Part shown: positions 36,403 to 44,893 of the stretch, piece after piece | Layout of the letters: every line of letters starts with the position of its first letter | Numbering within the stretch: the first letter of the stretch is position 1 | DNA from: Rhodoferax sp. | GTDB lineage: Bacteria; Pseudomonadota; Gammaproteobacteria; Burkholderiales; Burkholderiaceae_C | Assembly (NCBI GenBank): GCA_019449595.1 | Contig: JAGRPL010000004.1 | Location: 310,001 to 374,000, forward strand | Length of the DNA: 64,000 nt | Reading direction: 5' to 3' | Position numbers and translations under genes: made by a program | The notes under the pieces: generated by a model | Told to the model about the DNA's origin: nothing | The model's database searches: none | Seen by the model: only the letters and a program-made list of their open reading frames with translations

Positions 36403-38088
36403 GTGCGCGCCCATTACAAGTTCTGGCCCAAGCGGCTGCCCCATGCCATCAATCTGCCGGCGACGTCCCTGTGGGACAACCTGGAGACCAGCGCCCGGCG
36501 CTACCCGGACAAGCCGGCACTGGTCTTCTTCGGGCAGGTGGTGAGCTATGCCGGGCTGCTGCAAAAGGCCGAGCGTCTGGCGGCCTGCCTGCACGGGCTG
36601 GGTGTGAAAAAGGGTGACCGGGTGGTCCTCAACATGCAGAACTGCCCGCAGCTGGTGATTGCCCACTTTGCCATCCTGCGCGCCAATGCCGTGGTGGTGC
36701 CGGTCAACCCCATGAACCGCGCCGAAGAGCTCAAGCACTACATCACCGACCCCGACGCCAAGGTCGCCATCACCACGGCCGACCTGGCGGCCGAGCTGGC
36801 CCGCGCCAGTGACGCGCTGGACGCCAAGGACCGCCTGAGCCACCTGGTCGTGACGCACTTCACCGATGCCTTTGACGCCACGGTGAGCGGCGACAACGCG
36901 CCTCCTGCCGCCTGGCGGGACTGGCTGCTGACCCAGCACGCCCTGCCGTCGCTGCAGGGCGGGCAGGTGCTGCGCTGGGACGACGCGCTGGGCGTGACCG
37001 ATGCGCCGCCGGCGCTGGCGGTGGGCCCCGCCGACATGGCCCTGCTGCCCTACACCAGCGGCACCACCGGCCTGCCCAAGGGCTGCATGCACCCGCACTC
37101 CAGCGTCATGCACAACGCGGTCGCCGCCGGGCTGTGGGGCAACGGCTCGGCCGAGAATGTGGTGCTATCCGTGGTGCCCATGTTCCACATCACCGGCATG
37201 GTCAGCGTCATGCACACCAGCATCCGCGGCGGCGCCACGCTCATCGTCATGCCGCGCTGGGACCGCGACCTGGCCGGGCGCCTGATTTCGCGCTGGAAGG
37301 TGACGCACTGGACCAACATTCCCACCATGGTCATTGACCTGCTGGGCAGCCCCAACTTCGCCAGTTTCGACCTCACCAGCCTGGTCTACATCGGTGGCGG
37401 CGGGGCGGCCATGCCCCAGGCCGTGGCCCAGCGCCTGCTGGAGCAGTACGACCTGCGCTACGTGGAAGGCTACGGCCTGACCGAGACCGCGGCCCCCTCG
37501 CACAGCAACCCGCCGGACGCGCCCAAGCAGCAGTGCCTGGGCATTCCCTTCATGAGCACCGACGCCCGCGTGGTGGACCCGGAAACCCTGCAGGAAATGG
37601 CCGTGGGCGAGCAGGGCGAAATCGTCATCCACGGCCCCGAGGTGTTCCAGGGCTACTGGAAGCGCCCGGACGCCACGGCCGCTGCCTTTGTCGAGATCGA
37701 CGGCAAGCGCTTCTTCCGCTCCGGTGACCTGGGTCGGGTCGACGAAGACGGTTACTTCTTCATTACCGACCGCCTCAAGCGCATGATCAACGCGTCGGGC
37801 TTCAAGGTTTGGCCCGCCGAGGTGGAAGCGCTGATGTACCGCCACCCAGCCATTCAGGAGGCCTGCATCATCTCCACCCGGGACAGCTACCGCGGTGAAT
37901 CGGTGAAGGCGGTGGTGGTCTTGCGGCCTTCGCACCAGGATCTGGTGACCGAGCAGGACATCATCGACTGGTGCCGCGACAATATGGCGGTATACAAGGT
38001 ACCGCGCGTGGTGCAGTTCGCCAGCACCCTTCCCAAGAGTGGTACCGGCAAAGTCATGTGGCGCCACTTGCAGGAAGCAGAGGGTTGA
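36403..38088 (+). CDS. Acyl-CoA synthetase (AMP-forming), fatty-acid or methylmercaptopropionate type
   Basis: A 561-residue adenylate-forming ligase. P-loop-like YTSGTTGLPKG, GYGLTE, the ATP-contact SGDLGRVDEDGYFFITDRLKR and the C-terminal lysine in LPKSGTGKVMWR are all present. It resembles long-chain acyl-CoA synthetases and the DmdB-like branch; the substrate is open. GTG 36403 is chosen because AGGAG lies five bases upstream; the frame is open much further upstream, antisense to aapJ, but without a ribosome site. Its stop TGA overlaps the ATG of the channel gene by one base. The 189-bp spacer to aapJ shows no clear promoter or operator. Confidence 0.9.
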   Translation: MRAHYKFWPKRLPHAINLPATSLWDNLETSARRYPDKPALVFFGQVVSYAGLLQKAERLAACLHGLGVKKGDRVVLNMQNCPQLVIAHFAILRANAVVVPVNPMNRAEELKHYITDPDAKVAITTADLAAELARASDALDAKDRLSHLVVTHFTDAFDATVSGDNAPPAAWRDWLLTQHALPSLQGGQVLRWDDALGVTDAPPALAVGPADMALLPYTSGTTGLPKGCMHPHSSVMHNAVAAGLWGNGSAENVVLSVVPMFHITGMVSVMHTSIRGGATLIVMPRWDRDLAGRLISRWKVTHWTNIPTMVIDLLGSPNFASFDLTSLVYIGGGGAAMPQAVAQRLLEQYDLRYVEGYGLTETAAPSHSNPPDAPKQQCLGIPFMSTDARVVDPETLQEMAVGEQGEIVIHGPEVFQGYWKRPDATAAAFVEIDGKRFFRSGDLGRVDEDGYFFITDRLKRMINASGFKVWPAEVEALMYRHPAIQEACIISTRDSYRGESVKAVVVLRPSHQDLVTEQDIIDWCRDNMAVYKVPRVVQFASTLPKSGTGKVMWRHLQEAEG

Positions 38089-38966
38089 TGGCAGAAGACA
38101 CACACCGTACCGAAGGAGACCCCGCACAAGCCGCCTGGCGGCAGCGGCTGTACCGCGTCATCTTTGAATCGGACACGCGGGCCGGCCGGCGGTTTGACCA
38201 GTGGCTGATCGGCATCATCCTGGCCAGCGTGCTGGTGGTGGTGATCGACAGCATGCAGGGCATTGCGCCGCCCCACCGCCTGGTGTTCGCGGCGCTGGAG
38301 TGGGTCTTCACCGCGGCCTTCACGCTGGAGTACGTGGCGCGCCTGGCCTGCGTGCGCCACCCGTGGCGCTATGCGTTGAGCTTCTTTGGCATTATCGACC
38401 TGCTGGCGCTGCTGCCCACCTACGTGGCCCTGCTGGTGCCGGAGGTGCATGCCCTGATCGATGTGCGGGTGCTGCGCCTGCTGCGGGTGTTCAGGGTGTT
38501 CAAGCTCACCGCCTACGTGGTGGAGTACCAGTCCCTGGGGCGCGCCCTGCAGGCGAGCCGGCGCAAGATCATGGTGTTCCTGTCGGCGGTGCTGATGATC
38601 GTGCTGGTCATGGGCACCCTGATGTACGTGGTGGAGGGGCCGGCCAACGGCTTCACCAGCATCCCCACCGCCGTCTACTGGGCCATCACCACCATGACCA
38701 CCGTGGGCTTTGGCGACATCACGCCCAAGACCGACCTGGGGCGCCTCATTTCCTCGGCCATGATGCTGCTGGGCTGGGGCACGCTGGCAGTGCCCACCGG
38801 CATTGTCACCGCGGAGATGACCGCCCGGCGTTTTTCTTCCGCCCACCCGGCGCGCACCTGCCCCGAGTGCCTGACCGAGGGCCACTTGCCCGAGGCCCGC
38901 TACTGTCTGCATTGCGGTGCCCGTCTGCCTTCCTTGCACCCCGTATCCGAGGAGCCTGTGCCATGA
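38088..38966 (+). CDS. Voltage-gated-type potassium channel with C-terminal zinc ribbon
   Basis: A 292-residue ion transport protein with six helices. S1-S4 includes an Arg-rich sensor (DVRVLRLLRVFRVFKL), and the pore has the K+ filter TTVGFGD near residue 206 after YWAITTM. After S6 the tail carries CPEC and, about a dozen residues later, CLHCG: a probable zinc ribbon. The first 35 residues are cytoplasmic and charged. The gene is coupled to the acyl-CoA synthetase by a one-base overlap and to the serine hydrolase by ATGA. Why these three share an operon is unclear. Confidence 0.9.
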   Translation: MAEDTHRTEGDPAQAAWRQRLYRVIFESDTRAGRRFDQWLIGIILASVLVVVIDSMQGIAPPHRLVFAALEWVFTAAFTLEYVARLACVRHPWRYALSFFGIIDLLALLPTYVALLVPEVHALIDVRVLRLLRVFRVFKLTAYVVEYQSLGRALQASRRKIMVFLSAVLMIVLVMGTLMYVVEGPANGFTSIPTAVYWAITTMTTVGFGDITPKTDLGRLISSAMMLLGWGTLAVPTGIVTAEMTARRFSSAHPARTCPECLTEGHLPEARYCLHCGARLPSLHPVSEEPVP

Positions 38967-40168
38967 CTGCTTCCCCTGTTCTGCCCGCCGGCGCACCCGC
39001 CACCCTGGGCTTTTGCCCGCAGCGCACGCGCCACCTCATCCAGGTGCTGCAGGCCGAGGTGGACCGCGCCCGCCTGCCCGGCGCCGTGGCCCTGATTGCC
39101 CGGCGCGGCCAGGTGGTGTTGCATGAAGCCGTGGGCCGGCAAGACCCAGCCGCCGGCACGCCCATGGCGTTGGACGCCATCTTCCGCATCTACTCCATGA
39201 CCAAGCCCATCGTCTCGGTGGCGGTGATGGTGCTCGTGGAACGCGGGCAACTGCTGCTCAGCGACCCGGTCGCCCAGCACCTGCCGGCCTTTGCCGATGT
39301 GCAGGTGGCCAGCCACATCACCGGCCACACGGTGCTGCGCCACCCCAAGGCCGCGCCCACGGTGCAGGACCTGCTACGCCACACGGCGGGCCTGACCTAC
39401 GAAATCCTGGGCAGCGAACCCATCCAGCGCCAGTACGCCCAGGCGCGCCTGGCCTCGCGCGACCGCAGCAACGCGGAGTTTGCCCAGGCGCTGGCTGGCA
39501 TTCCGCTGATGTTCGAGCCCGGTACCGTGTGGGAATACAGCCGCGCCACCGATCTGCTGGGCGCGCTGGTGGAAGCCGTGAGCGGCCAGAGCCTGGGGGC
39601 GTTTCTGCAAGAGAACATCCTGGGGCCGCTGGGCATGGTGGACACCAGCTTCGTGGTGCCACCCGAAAAACACCACCGCATTGCCGAGGCATTCGAGAAA
39701 GACCCCGACGGTGGCATTCCCATGCGCCTGATCGACGTGCGCAAGTCTGTGGCCATGCAGGCCGGCGGCGCCGGCCTGGCCTCCACCAGTGCCGACTACG
39801 CCCGCTTTCTGCAGTGCCTGTTGAACGGCGGCGTGCTGGACGGCCAGCGCATCCTCAGCCCCGCCACCGTGCGCACCATGACGGCCGACCATCTGGGCGG
39901 CATCGGCGTGCACCGCGCCGGCCGCTCGGGCGAACTGCTGCCGCCCGGTCACGGCTTCGGCCTGGGCTTTGCCGTGCGCTTGGAGGAGGGCGTGGCCACC
40001 ATGGCCGGCTCCAAGGGCCTGTACTACTGGGGCGGCATCGCCGGCACCACGTTCTTTGTGGACCCGGCCAAGGACTTTTTCGCCCTCATGATGATCCAGG
40101 CCCCCAACCAGCGCGACTACTACCGCCCGCTGTTTCGCAACCTGGTGTACGCGGCGCTGCTGGACTAA
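38963..40168 (+). CDS. Serine hydrolase, class C beta-lactamase-like family
   Basis: A 401-residue beta-lactamase/D-Ala-D-Ala carboxypeptidase-like esterase (PF00144). The catalytic S-x-x-K is SMTK (Ser78, Lys81). The Tyr motif is in WEYSRATDLLG, and a late GGIAGT block replaces the KTG-like third motif. There is no signal peptide, so it is likely cytoplasmic, like the EstB-type esterases. Other family hallmarks are LLRHTAGLTYE and ILGPLGMVDTSF. It ends the three-gene coupled operon 36403-40168. Confidence 0.9.
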   Translation: MTASPVLPAGAPATLGFCPQRTRHLIQVLQAEVDRARLPGAVALIARRGQVVLHEAVGRQDPAAGTPMALDAIFRIYSMTKPIVSVAVMVLVERGQLLLSDPVAQHLPAFADVQVASHITGHTVLRHPKAAPTVQDLLRHTAGLTYEILGSEPIQRQYAQARLASRDRSNAEFAQALAGIPLMFEPGTVWEYSRATDLLGALVEAVSGQSLGAFLQENILGPLGMVDTSFVVPPEKHHRIAEAFEKDPDGGIPMRLIDVRKSVAMQAGGAGLASTSADYARFLQCLLNGGVLDGQRILSPATVRTMTADHLGGIGVHRAGRSGELLPPGHGFGLGFAVRLEEGVATMAGSKGLYYWGGIAGTTFFVDPAKDFFALMMIQAPNQRDYYRPLFRNLVYAALLD

Positions 40169-40193
40169 ACCCCGCAGGGCAGGGTAGTAGGCC

Positions 40194-40260
40194 CATTTTT
40201 CAAGCCGAATAGGTCTCCAGACTGCGTATAACCTGCGCAGGCAGCTATTAAATGCATAGC
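40194..40260 (+). repeat. Dispersed repeat, copy 5 (intergenic)
   Basis: Left arm TTTTTCAAGCCG and core 40234-40260 (TGCGCAGGCAGCTAT, TAAATGC, ATAGC). It lies just downstream of the serine hydrolase and upstream of the hsdM fragment. Confidence 0.8.
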
Positions 40261-40320
40261 GTTTTGGGGGGCGCGCTGCATAGGCTATCCTCGTAGCCTG
40301 CCTTACCCCCCCACTCTGAC

Positions 40321-40470
40321 ATGTTCACTGGCGGCCTCAAAAGCAAAATTGACCAGATATGGAACGCCTTCTGGTCTGGCGGCATCGCCAGACGCGCTGT
40401 TCACGTCCGCCCAGGTGAATGTGCTGTTTGTAGTCTTGGACCACATCAAGGCCACCGCGCTGGCGGCTTG
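40321..40470 (+). pseudogene. Fragment of a type I restriction-modification methyltransferase gene (hsdM)
   Basis: Translation from ATG 40321 begins MFTGGLKSKIDQIWNAFWSG, which closely matches the conserved N-terminus of HsdM (M.TGELKSKID.IW.AFW.GGI). After GGIA the match stops abruptly and the frame ends within about 30 codons. In a second frame, 40390-40471 reads as DALFTSAQVNVLFVVLDHIK and onward to a stop, perhaps the end of another gene joined by deletion. This is a relic of a lost restriction system, not a working gene. Confidence 0.6.
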
Positions 40471-40478
40471 ATGACCGT

Positions 40479-41594
40479 TTAAACCTCCAACCCGCGCACC
40501 GTGATGCGCCAAGCCTGTTTGGTTGCACCGATACAGGCCAAGCTCCAGGTGAGCAGCGCGACGCCCAGAAACACCATCGGCAGCACACTGAGGAAATCAA
40601 AGCCCATTGCCAGGCGCATTTCCTGCGTGCACGCAGCGTACATGCCCAGCGGAAACACGGCCCCCCAGTACAAGGGGTCGTAGTGCAGGCCAAACTGCTT
40701 GGTGCCGTAGCGCCACACGGCCAGCACCAGCAGCATGGGAATCCACCAAGTGCCGGTTGCCCAGTAAAACACCGTGAACCCTTTCAGAAAGGGCAGCAGT
40801 GAGGCGATGAAAGGCGCGTCCGGCGTGTTGATAATGAGCAGCGAGCCCGCCAGCGTCGAGATCGCCATGGCGCCCATGTTGATCCAGTAGGGCGGCGAGA
40901 GGTCGCCCGGGCTGAACGGAAAGAAGGTGTAGCGGTAGAAGATGAGCGACATCATCCAGATGTAGAGCATGCCACCCCACAGCCACATCGAGAGCGCGAA
41001 GAAGTTCAGCTCCAGCCGCAGGGGTTGGTCAATGTGCGTGGCCAGCAGCGCGCTGAGAACCGCCACGGATTGCGTTGCCACGACCGCCAGCAGCCAGCCG
41101 CCGCTGATGCCGCGATCCAGTGTGGGCTTTTTTTCCTTGATGGTGAGTACCGTGAAGATGGTGTAGGTCAGAAGCAGCCACAACGCCAGGCCCCAGGCCC
41201 ACAAGACCAGACCTGCAGTGGTCCAGTGCATCAGCAGCAGGCACTGGCTGCCCAGCACATTGGTGGCCGCCACAGCGGTGAAAAAGGCGGGGCCGCGCAG
41301 GTGGTCAAACAGGTCGTCAAAAAAACGTTTGCGAAAGAGCACGAGGCGCGCCAGGTAGAGCCCCCACATCAGCACATAGAGCAGCACATTGAGCGTGAAC
41401 AGCACCAAGGCCAGCGCGTGCAGGCCCAGCATGTTGCAGCCCATTGACACGATACCGGTCGCCATGACCATACCGAAGTTGGCCGGCGACATATCGGCCA
41501 GGGCCGTGCGCCAGGCCGGCGCTGTGGGCGAAATAGGCAGATGGGTCACGGCAAGAATCCAATCGGGCAAAGGATGAGCGTTGGGAAGGTGCAC
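40479..41594 (-). CDS. TDT/SLAC1-family transporter (tellurite-resistance/dicarboxylate type)
   Basis: A 371-residue membrane protein with ten helices, of the TehA/Mae1/SLAC1 group. The first helix after the N-terminus is SPANFGMVMATGIVSMGCNM, typical of the family, and later FYRYTFFPF and the hydrophobic ending FLSVLPMVFLGVALLTWSL fit. Members conduct anions, sulfite or C4-dicarboxylates, or give tellurite resistance. It is flanked on both sides by gene fragments and repeats but is itself intact. Confidence 0.88.
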   Translation of the reverse strand: MHLPNAHPLPDWILAVTHLPISPTAPAWRTALADMSPANFGMVMATGIVSMGCNMLGLHALALVLFTLNVLLYVLMWGLYLARLVLFRKRFFDDLFDHLRGPAFFTAVAATNVLGSQCLLLMHWTTAGLVLWAWGLALWLLLTYTIFTVLTIKEKKPTLDRGISGGWLLAVVATQSVAVLSALLATHIDQPLRLELNFFALSMWLWGGMLYIWMMSLIFYRYTFFPFSPGDLSPPYWINMGAMAISTLAGSLLIINTPDAPFIASLLPFLKGFTVFYWATGTWWIPMLLVLAVWRYGTKQFGLHYDPLYWGAVFPLGMYAACTQEMRLAMGFDFLSVLPMVFLGVALLTWSLACIGATKQAWRITVRGLEV

Positions 41595-41668
41595 CCGATG
41601 ATAGGACTGTGCGTTGTCCGTGAGGTGACTTGAGCAATTCTTTTTTTACACGCGCTCCGGCTGGCGCG

Positions 41669-41827
41669 CAAGGTGCTCTTGTTGACCACGCCCAGCAAGA
41701 CCGGAGAGGCCAGGTTGTCGATCACGGGCAGACGTTCCCCGCAATGGTCCATGAAGCGTTGCAGCGTTTCCGCGAGCGTCATGTCCGATGTCAGTGGCGC
41801 AATGTCATTCGTTAGCAGATCAGGCGT
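41669..41827 (-). pseudogene. CBS-domain fragment
   Basis: On the minus strand an in-frame stretch reads DLLTNDIAPLTSDMTLAETL, then RLPVIDNLASPVLLGVV and NKSTL: the end of a CBS domain, as found in ClC-type chloride channels and similar proteins. An in-frame TGA lies just upstream and the similarity breaks off after NKSTL. No intact parent gene is nearby, so this is a deletion remnant. Confidence 0.55.
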
Positions 41828-42020
41828 TCAAAGAGTTGACGACTGGAACTCAGGCCGCCCCAGCAGTGAAGCACTGGGTGCCGCCAGTTGCACCATGGAG
41901 GCCAGGTGCTTCATGCGGACAGGGCCTTCAACCCGGTGCAAATGATCAAAGAAGCGCAAGGCCGCATGCTGACGAAACTGGTGGGCAAAGTCCATGAGAC
42001 CACGCCGACGCCCATTCAGT
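41828..42020. other. Decayed non-coding stretch
   Basis: No gene I can support. A plus-strand stretch at about 41917-42020 reads HADRAFNPVQMIKEAQGRML and on to TPIQ-stop with good codon character. It could be the 3' end of a lost gene, but I cannot name the family. Confidence 0.3.
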
Positions 42021-42076
42021 AAAATCGATTGCCAGCACCCCTGGAATATGCATATACAGCTATCGAAAAGAGAGTG
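42021..42076 (+). repeat. Dispersed repeat, degenerate copy 6
   Basis: Arm AAAATCGATTGCCAGC and a core at 42049-42076 that keeps ATACAGCTATCGAAAA but has lost the ATAGCA end. It precedes the permuted papain-like gene. Confidence 0.45.
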
Positions 42077-42110
42077 AAATGCAGAACGCAAGAAGACGCT
42101 GGATGGCACC

Positions 42111-42956
42111 ATGAAAACCGTCGCCCGCTGGCTCGGGCGCTGGCTCAGCCGCTACCTGACGCGTCGGAGCACGGGCAGCGACGTCAACGCCACGTGGCCC
42201 ATCGACCCGGACAAGCTTGCCGCCTGTTTGCGCCCCGGCGACGTGCTGCTGGTGGAGGGCAACACGCGCATCAGCATGGCCATCAAATACCTGACGCAAT
42301 CGACCTGGTCGCACGCCGCGCTGTTTGTGGGTGCGCAGGCGGGACCGCATGGGCCGGACGGCCTGCCCTTGTGCCTGGTCGAGGCGGATATGGAACTCGG
42401 CGTACACGCCGTCGGCCTGGCGCATTTTCGGGGCCTGCATTGCCGGATATGCCGTCCGGTGGGTATGACGCCCGAAGAGGCGCAGCGCGTGTGCGACTTC
42501 GCCGTGCAGCGGCTGGGCGAGCAATACGATCTCAAGAATGTGTTGGATCTGGCGCGCTACCTGCTGCCTACGCCGCCGGTCCCGCCGCGTTGGCGCCGCC
42601 GCATGCTGGCGGTCGGCAGCGGCGACCCTACGCGCGCCATCTGCTCGACGCTGATCGCCCAGTGCTTCGAGTCGGTGCGCTACCCGATCCTGCCGTTGAT
42701 CGAGACCGTACACCTGCAGGACCCGGAGCATGTAGACCATGTGCGCGAGATTTTGCATGTGCGCCACTACAGCCTGTACGTGCCGCGCGACTTCGACGTG
42801 TCACCGTATTTTCAGATCATCAAGCCGACGCTGGCGGCCGGATTCGACTACCACACCCTGGCGTGGGGGGAGCCGCAGAACCCCGTGCCAGATGCGCAGA
42901 CGCAGCTCAGTTCTTCGCCACTTCCAGCACCAGCTTGCCGAAGTTCTCGCCGTTGA
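42111..42956 (+). CDS. YiiX/YebB-like permuted papain-fold protein (C92 type)
   Basis: A 281-residue protein of the YaeF/YiiX permuted papain-like amidase family (PF05708). The His block is GDVLLVEGNTRISMAIKYLT followed by TWSHAALFVG (His68). The Cys block is RAICSTLIAQCF (Cys178), with a conserved Glu in LVEADMELGV. This reversed His-then-Cys order marks the permuted NlpC/P60-like fold; possible substrates are lipids or peptidoglycan peptides. There is no signal peptide, though the N-terminus is basic. The last 16 codons are antisense to the end of the next gene, a 50-bp convergent overlap, so the tail may be accidental. GGATGG precedes ATG 42111. Confidence 0.85.
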   Translation: MKTVARWLGRWLSRYLTRRSTGSDVNATWPIDPDKLAACLRPGDVLLVEGNTRISMAIKYLTQSTWSHAALFVGAQAGPHGPDGLPLCLVEADMELGVHAVGLAHFRGLHCRICRPVGMTPEEAQRVCDFAVQRLGEQYDLKNVLDLARYLLPTPPVPPRWRRRMLAVGSGDPTRAICSTLIAQCFESVRYPILPLIETVHLQDPEHVDHVREILHVRHYSLYVPRDFDVSPYFQIIKPTLAAGFDYHTLAWGEPQNPVPDAQTQLSSSPLPAPACRSSRR

Positions 42957-43950
42957 ACAGCTTGAGTAGCGTTTCGGGGAAGGTTTGCAGGCCTTCCACC
43001 ACGTCTTCCTTGCTCTTCATGCGGCCATCCTTGATGTAGCCGGCCATTTCGGCAATGGCCAGGGGGTAGCGGTCGGCGTAGTCGAACACCACGATGCCTT
43101 CCATGCGGGCGCGGTTGACCAGCAGGCTCAGGTAGTTCTTGGGACCCTGGATGGGCGTAGTGTTGTTGTACTGGCTGATGGCGCCGCAGATGATGATGCG
43201 GGCTCCCCGGGTGATCTTGGCCAGCACGTCGTCCAGGATTTCGCCGCCCACGTTGTCGAAGTAGATGTCCACGCCTTTGGGGCAGTGCTCCTTCAGGCCG
43301 GCGCGCACGGCACCGGGGCCGGCCTTGTAGTCGATGCAGGCATCAAAGCCCAGCTCCTTCACCACCCACTCGCACTTGGCCTGTCCGCCGGCAATGCCCA
43401 CCACGCGGCAGCCCTTGATCTTGGCCATCTGGCCCACGGTCTGGCCCACGGCACCGGCGGCGCCGGACACCACCACGGTTTCGCCCGCCTTGGGCTGGCC
43501 CACGTCCATCAGGCCGAAGTAGCCGGTCATGCCGGGCATGCCTAGCACGTTCATCCACTGGGTGAGGCTGCCCAGTCGCAGGTCGATCTTGGCCAGGCCG
43601 TTGCGCTTCATCTCGTCGGCGGCGATGGTGATGTATTCCTGCACGCCAAAGGTGGCGCTGACATAGTCACCCACGGCATAGGCGGGGTTCTTCGACGCGA
43701 TAACCTGGCCCACGCCGCCGGCGCGCATGACTTCGCAAATGCCCACCGGGGGGATGTAGCTCTTGCCTTCGTTCATCCAGCCGCGCATGGCGGGGTCCAG
43801 CGAGAGGGCCAGGGTCTTGAGGGTGACGCCACCCTCCTGCGGTTCGGCCACGGCTTCGGTGGTGTGGCTCCAGTCCGTGGGTTTTGGCATGCCGACGGGG
43901 CGGGCCGCGAGGCGGATCTGGTGGTTGACGAGGGTGCTGAGTGCGGACAT
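42907..43950 (-). CDS. NADP-dependent MDR oxidoreductase (CurA/LTB4DH-like)
   Basis: A 347-residue zinc-free medium-chain reductase. It has SLDPAMRGWMNEGKSYIPPV, typical of the leukotriene-B4/curcumin/2-alkenal reductase branch. The NADPH motif is SGAAGAVGQTVGQMAKIKGC, followed by VVGIAGGQAKC, and later FDNVGGEILDDVL and GAISQYN. It reduces double bonds of enones or aldehydes. ATG 43950 follows GGAAG; an in-frame start four codons upstream is also possible, while longer extensions are unrelated. Confidence 0.93.
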   Translation of the reverse strand: MSALSTLVNHQIRLAARPVGMPKPTDWSHTTEAVAEPQEGGVTLKTLALSLDPAMRGWMNEGKSYIPPVGICEVMRAGGVGQVIASKNPAYAVGDYVSATFGVQEYITIAADEMKRNGLAKIDLRLGSLTQWMNVLGMPGMTGYFGLMDVGQPKAGETVVVSGAAGAVGQTVGQMAKIKGCRVVGIAGGQAKCEWVVKELGFDACIDYKAGPGAVRAGLKEHCPKGVDIYFDNVGGEILDDVLAKITRGARIIICGAISQYNNTTPIQGPKNYLSLLVNRARMEGIVVFDYADRYPLAIAEMAGYIKDGRMKSKEDVVEGLQTFPETLLKLFNGENFGKLVLEVAKN

Positions 43951-44107
43951 GGGCGCTTCCATTTCTGAAAATTCCCGAAGGGGGTTCGGGTTGGATGGGG
44001 CATGGTAGCCGTGTGCGCCAGGGCCATGCGTTGCCAAGGTGACAAACCCGTGCACCCTGCAGGGCTGGAGGGCAAATATGTCACGCCGTGGGGTTATGCT
44101 TCTCTCC

Positions 44108-44854
44108 ATGACGACCGAGTTTTTTGCTCCACCCTGTGTCGCACCGGCCGATGTGGTGCCGGTGCTGCGCCGGCAGGGGTATGCCGTGCTGGACGCGCAG
44201 TCGGTCGCACAGCTGGCCCACGTGGCGCTGGACGACCTGAACACGCTGCTGCCGGGCTGGGACGACCTGCCTCCGGACAACTACCTCAAAGACGGTGGCC
44301 GCTACCGCCGGCGCCGCCACGGCAGCTTCGTGCTGCAGGGCGGCCAGGTGGTGCCGGTGGCGCATCGGGCCCATTGGCAGCCGTTGCAATACAACGCCCT
44401 GCACGGCGGCATGCAGCGCTGGTTTGAGCCGCTGGCTCCGGCCACGGTGGCGCACGCCGCCTGGTCCCGCTTGCTGCTGATGCTGGGGGCGCTGTGCTCG
44501 CAGCTCAAGGGAGCGCAGACCTGGTATGGGGAGGCGCACCAGTTCCGCATTGACACCACCGACGGCATTGGCCGCCCCACGCCGGAAGGCGCCCACCGTG
44601 ACGGGGTAGACTTAGTGGCTGTATTCCTGGTCAGTCGCCAGGGTGTCAAAGGTGGAGAAACCCGGGTATTCGAGGCGGCAGGCCCCAACGGGCAGCGGTT
44701 CACCCTGAGTGAACCCTGGTCGGTGCTGCTGCTCGACGATGCGCGGGTGATCCATGAGTCCACACCCATTCAGCCCCTGGGCACGGCGGGGCATCGCGAT
44801 ACGCTGGTGGTAACCCTGCGCGCGGGTGGTTTCCAGGACGACAACACAAACTAA
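44108..44854 (+). CDS. 2-oxoglutarate/Fe(II) dioxygenase (2OG-Fe_Oxy_2 type)
   Basis: A 248-residue protein of the PF10014 family, which includes the bacterial L-isoleucine 4-hydroxylase IDO. The Fe ligands are His163 and Asp165 (EGAHRDGVDLVAVF) and His216 (RVIHESTPI), with the 2OG-binding Arg probably in GHRDTLVVTLR. QFRIDTTDG and the RRRRHGSF region are also typical. Expected activity is hydroxylation of a free amino acid or small amide; the substrate is unknown. ATG 44108 is preferred; an in-frame extension to 44039 has no ribosome site. It is followed after 39 bp by a GGDEF gene. Confidence 0.85.
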   Translation: MTTEFFAPPCVAPADVVPVLRRQGYAVLDAQSVAQLAHVALDDLNTLLPGWDDLPPDNYLKDGGRYRRRRHGSFVLQGGQVVPVAHRAHWQPLQYNALHGGMQRWFEPLAPATVAHAAWSRLLLMLGALCSQLKGAQTWYGEAHQFRIDTTDGIGRPTPEGAHRDGVDLVAVFLVSRQGVKGGETRVFEAAGPNGQRFTLSEPWSVLLLDDARVIHESTPIQPLGTAGHRDTLVVTLRAGGFQDDNTN

Positions 44855-44893
44855 GATACCCACAGAACCGGTCAACCGGTCACGAGGAGAGAC

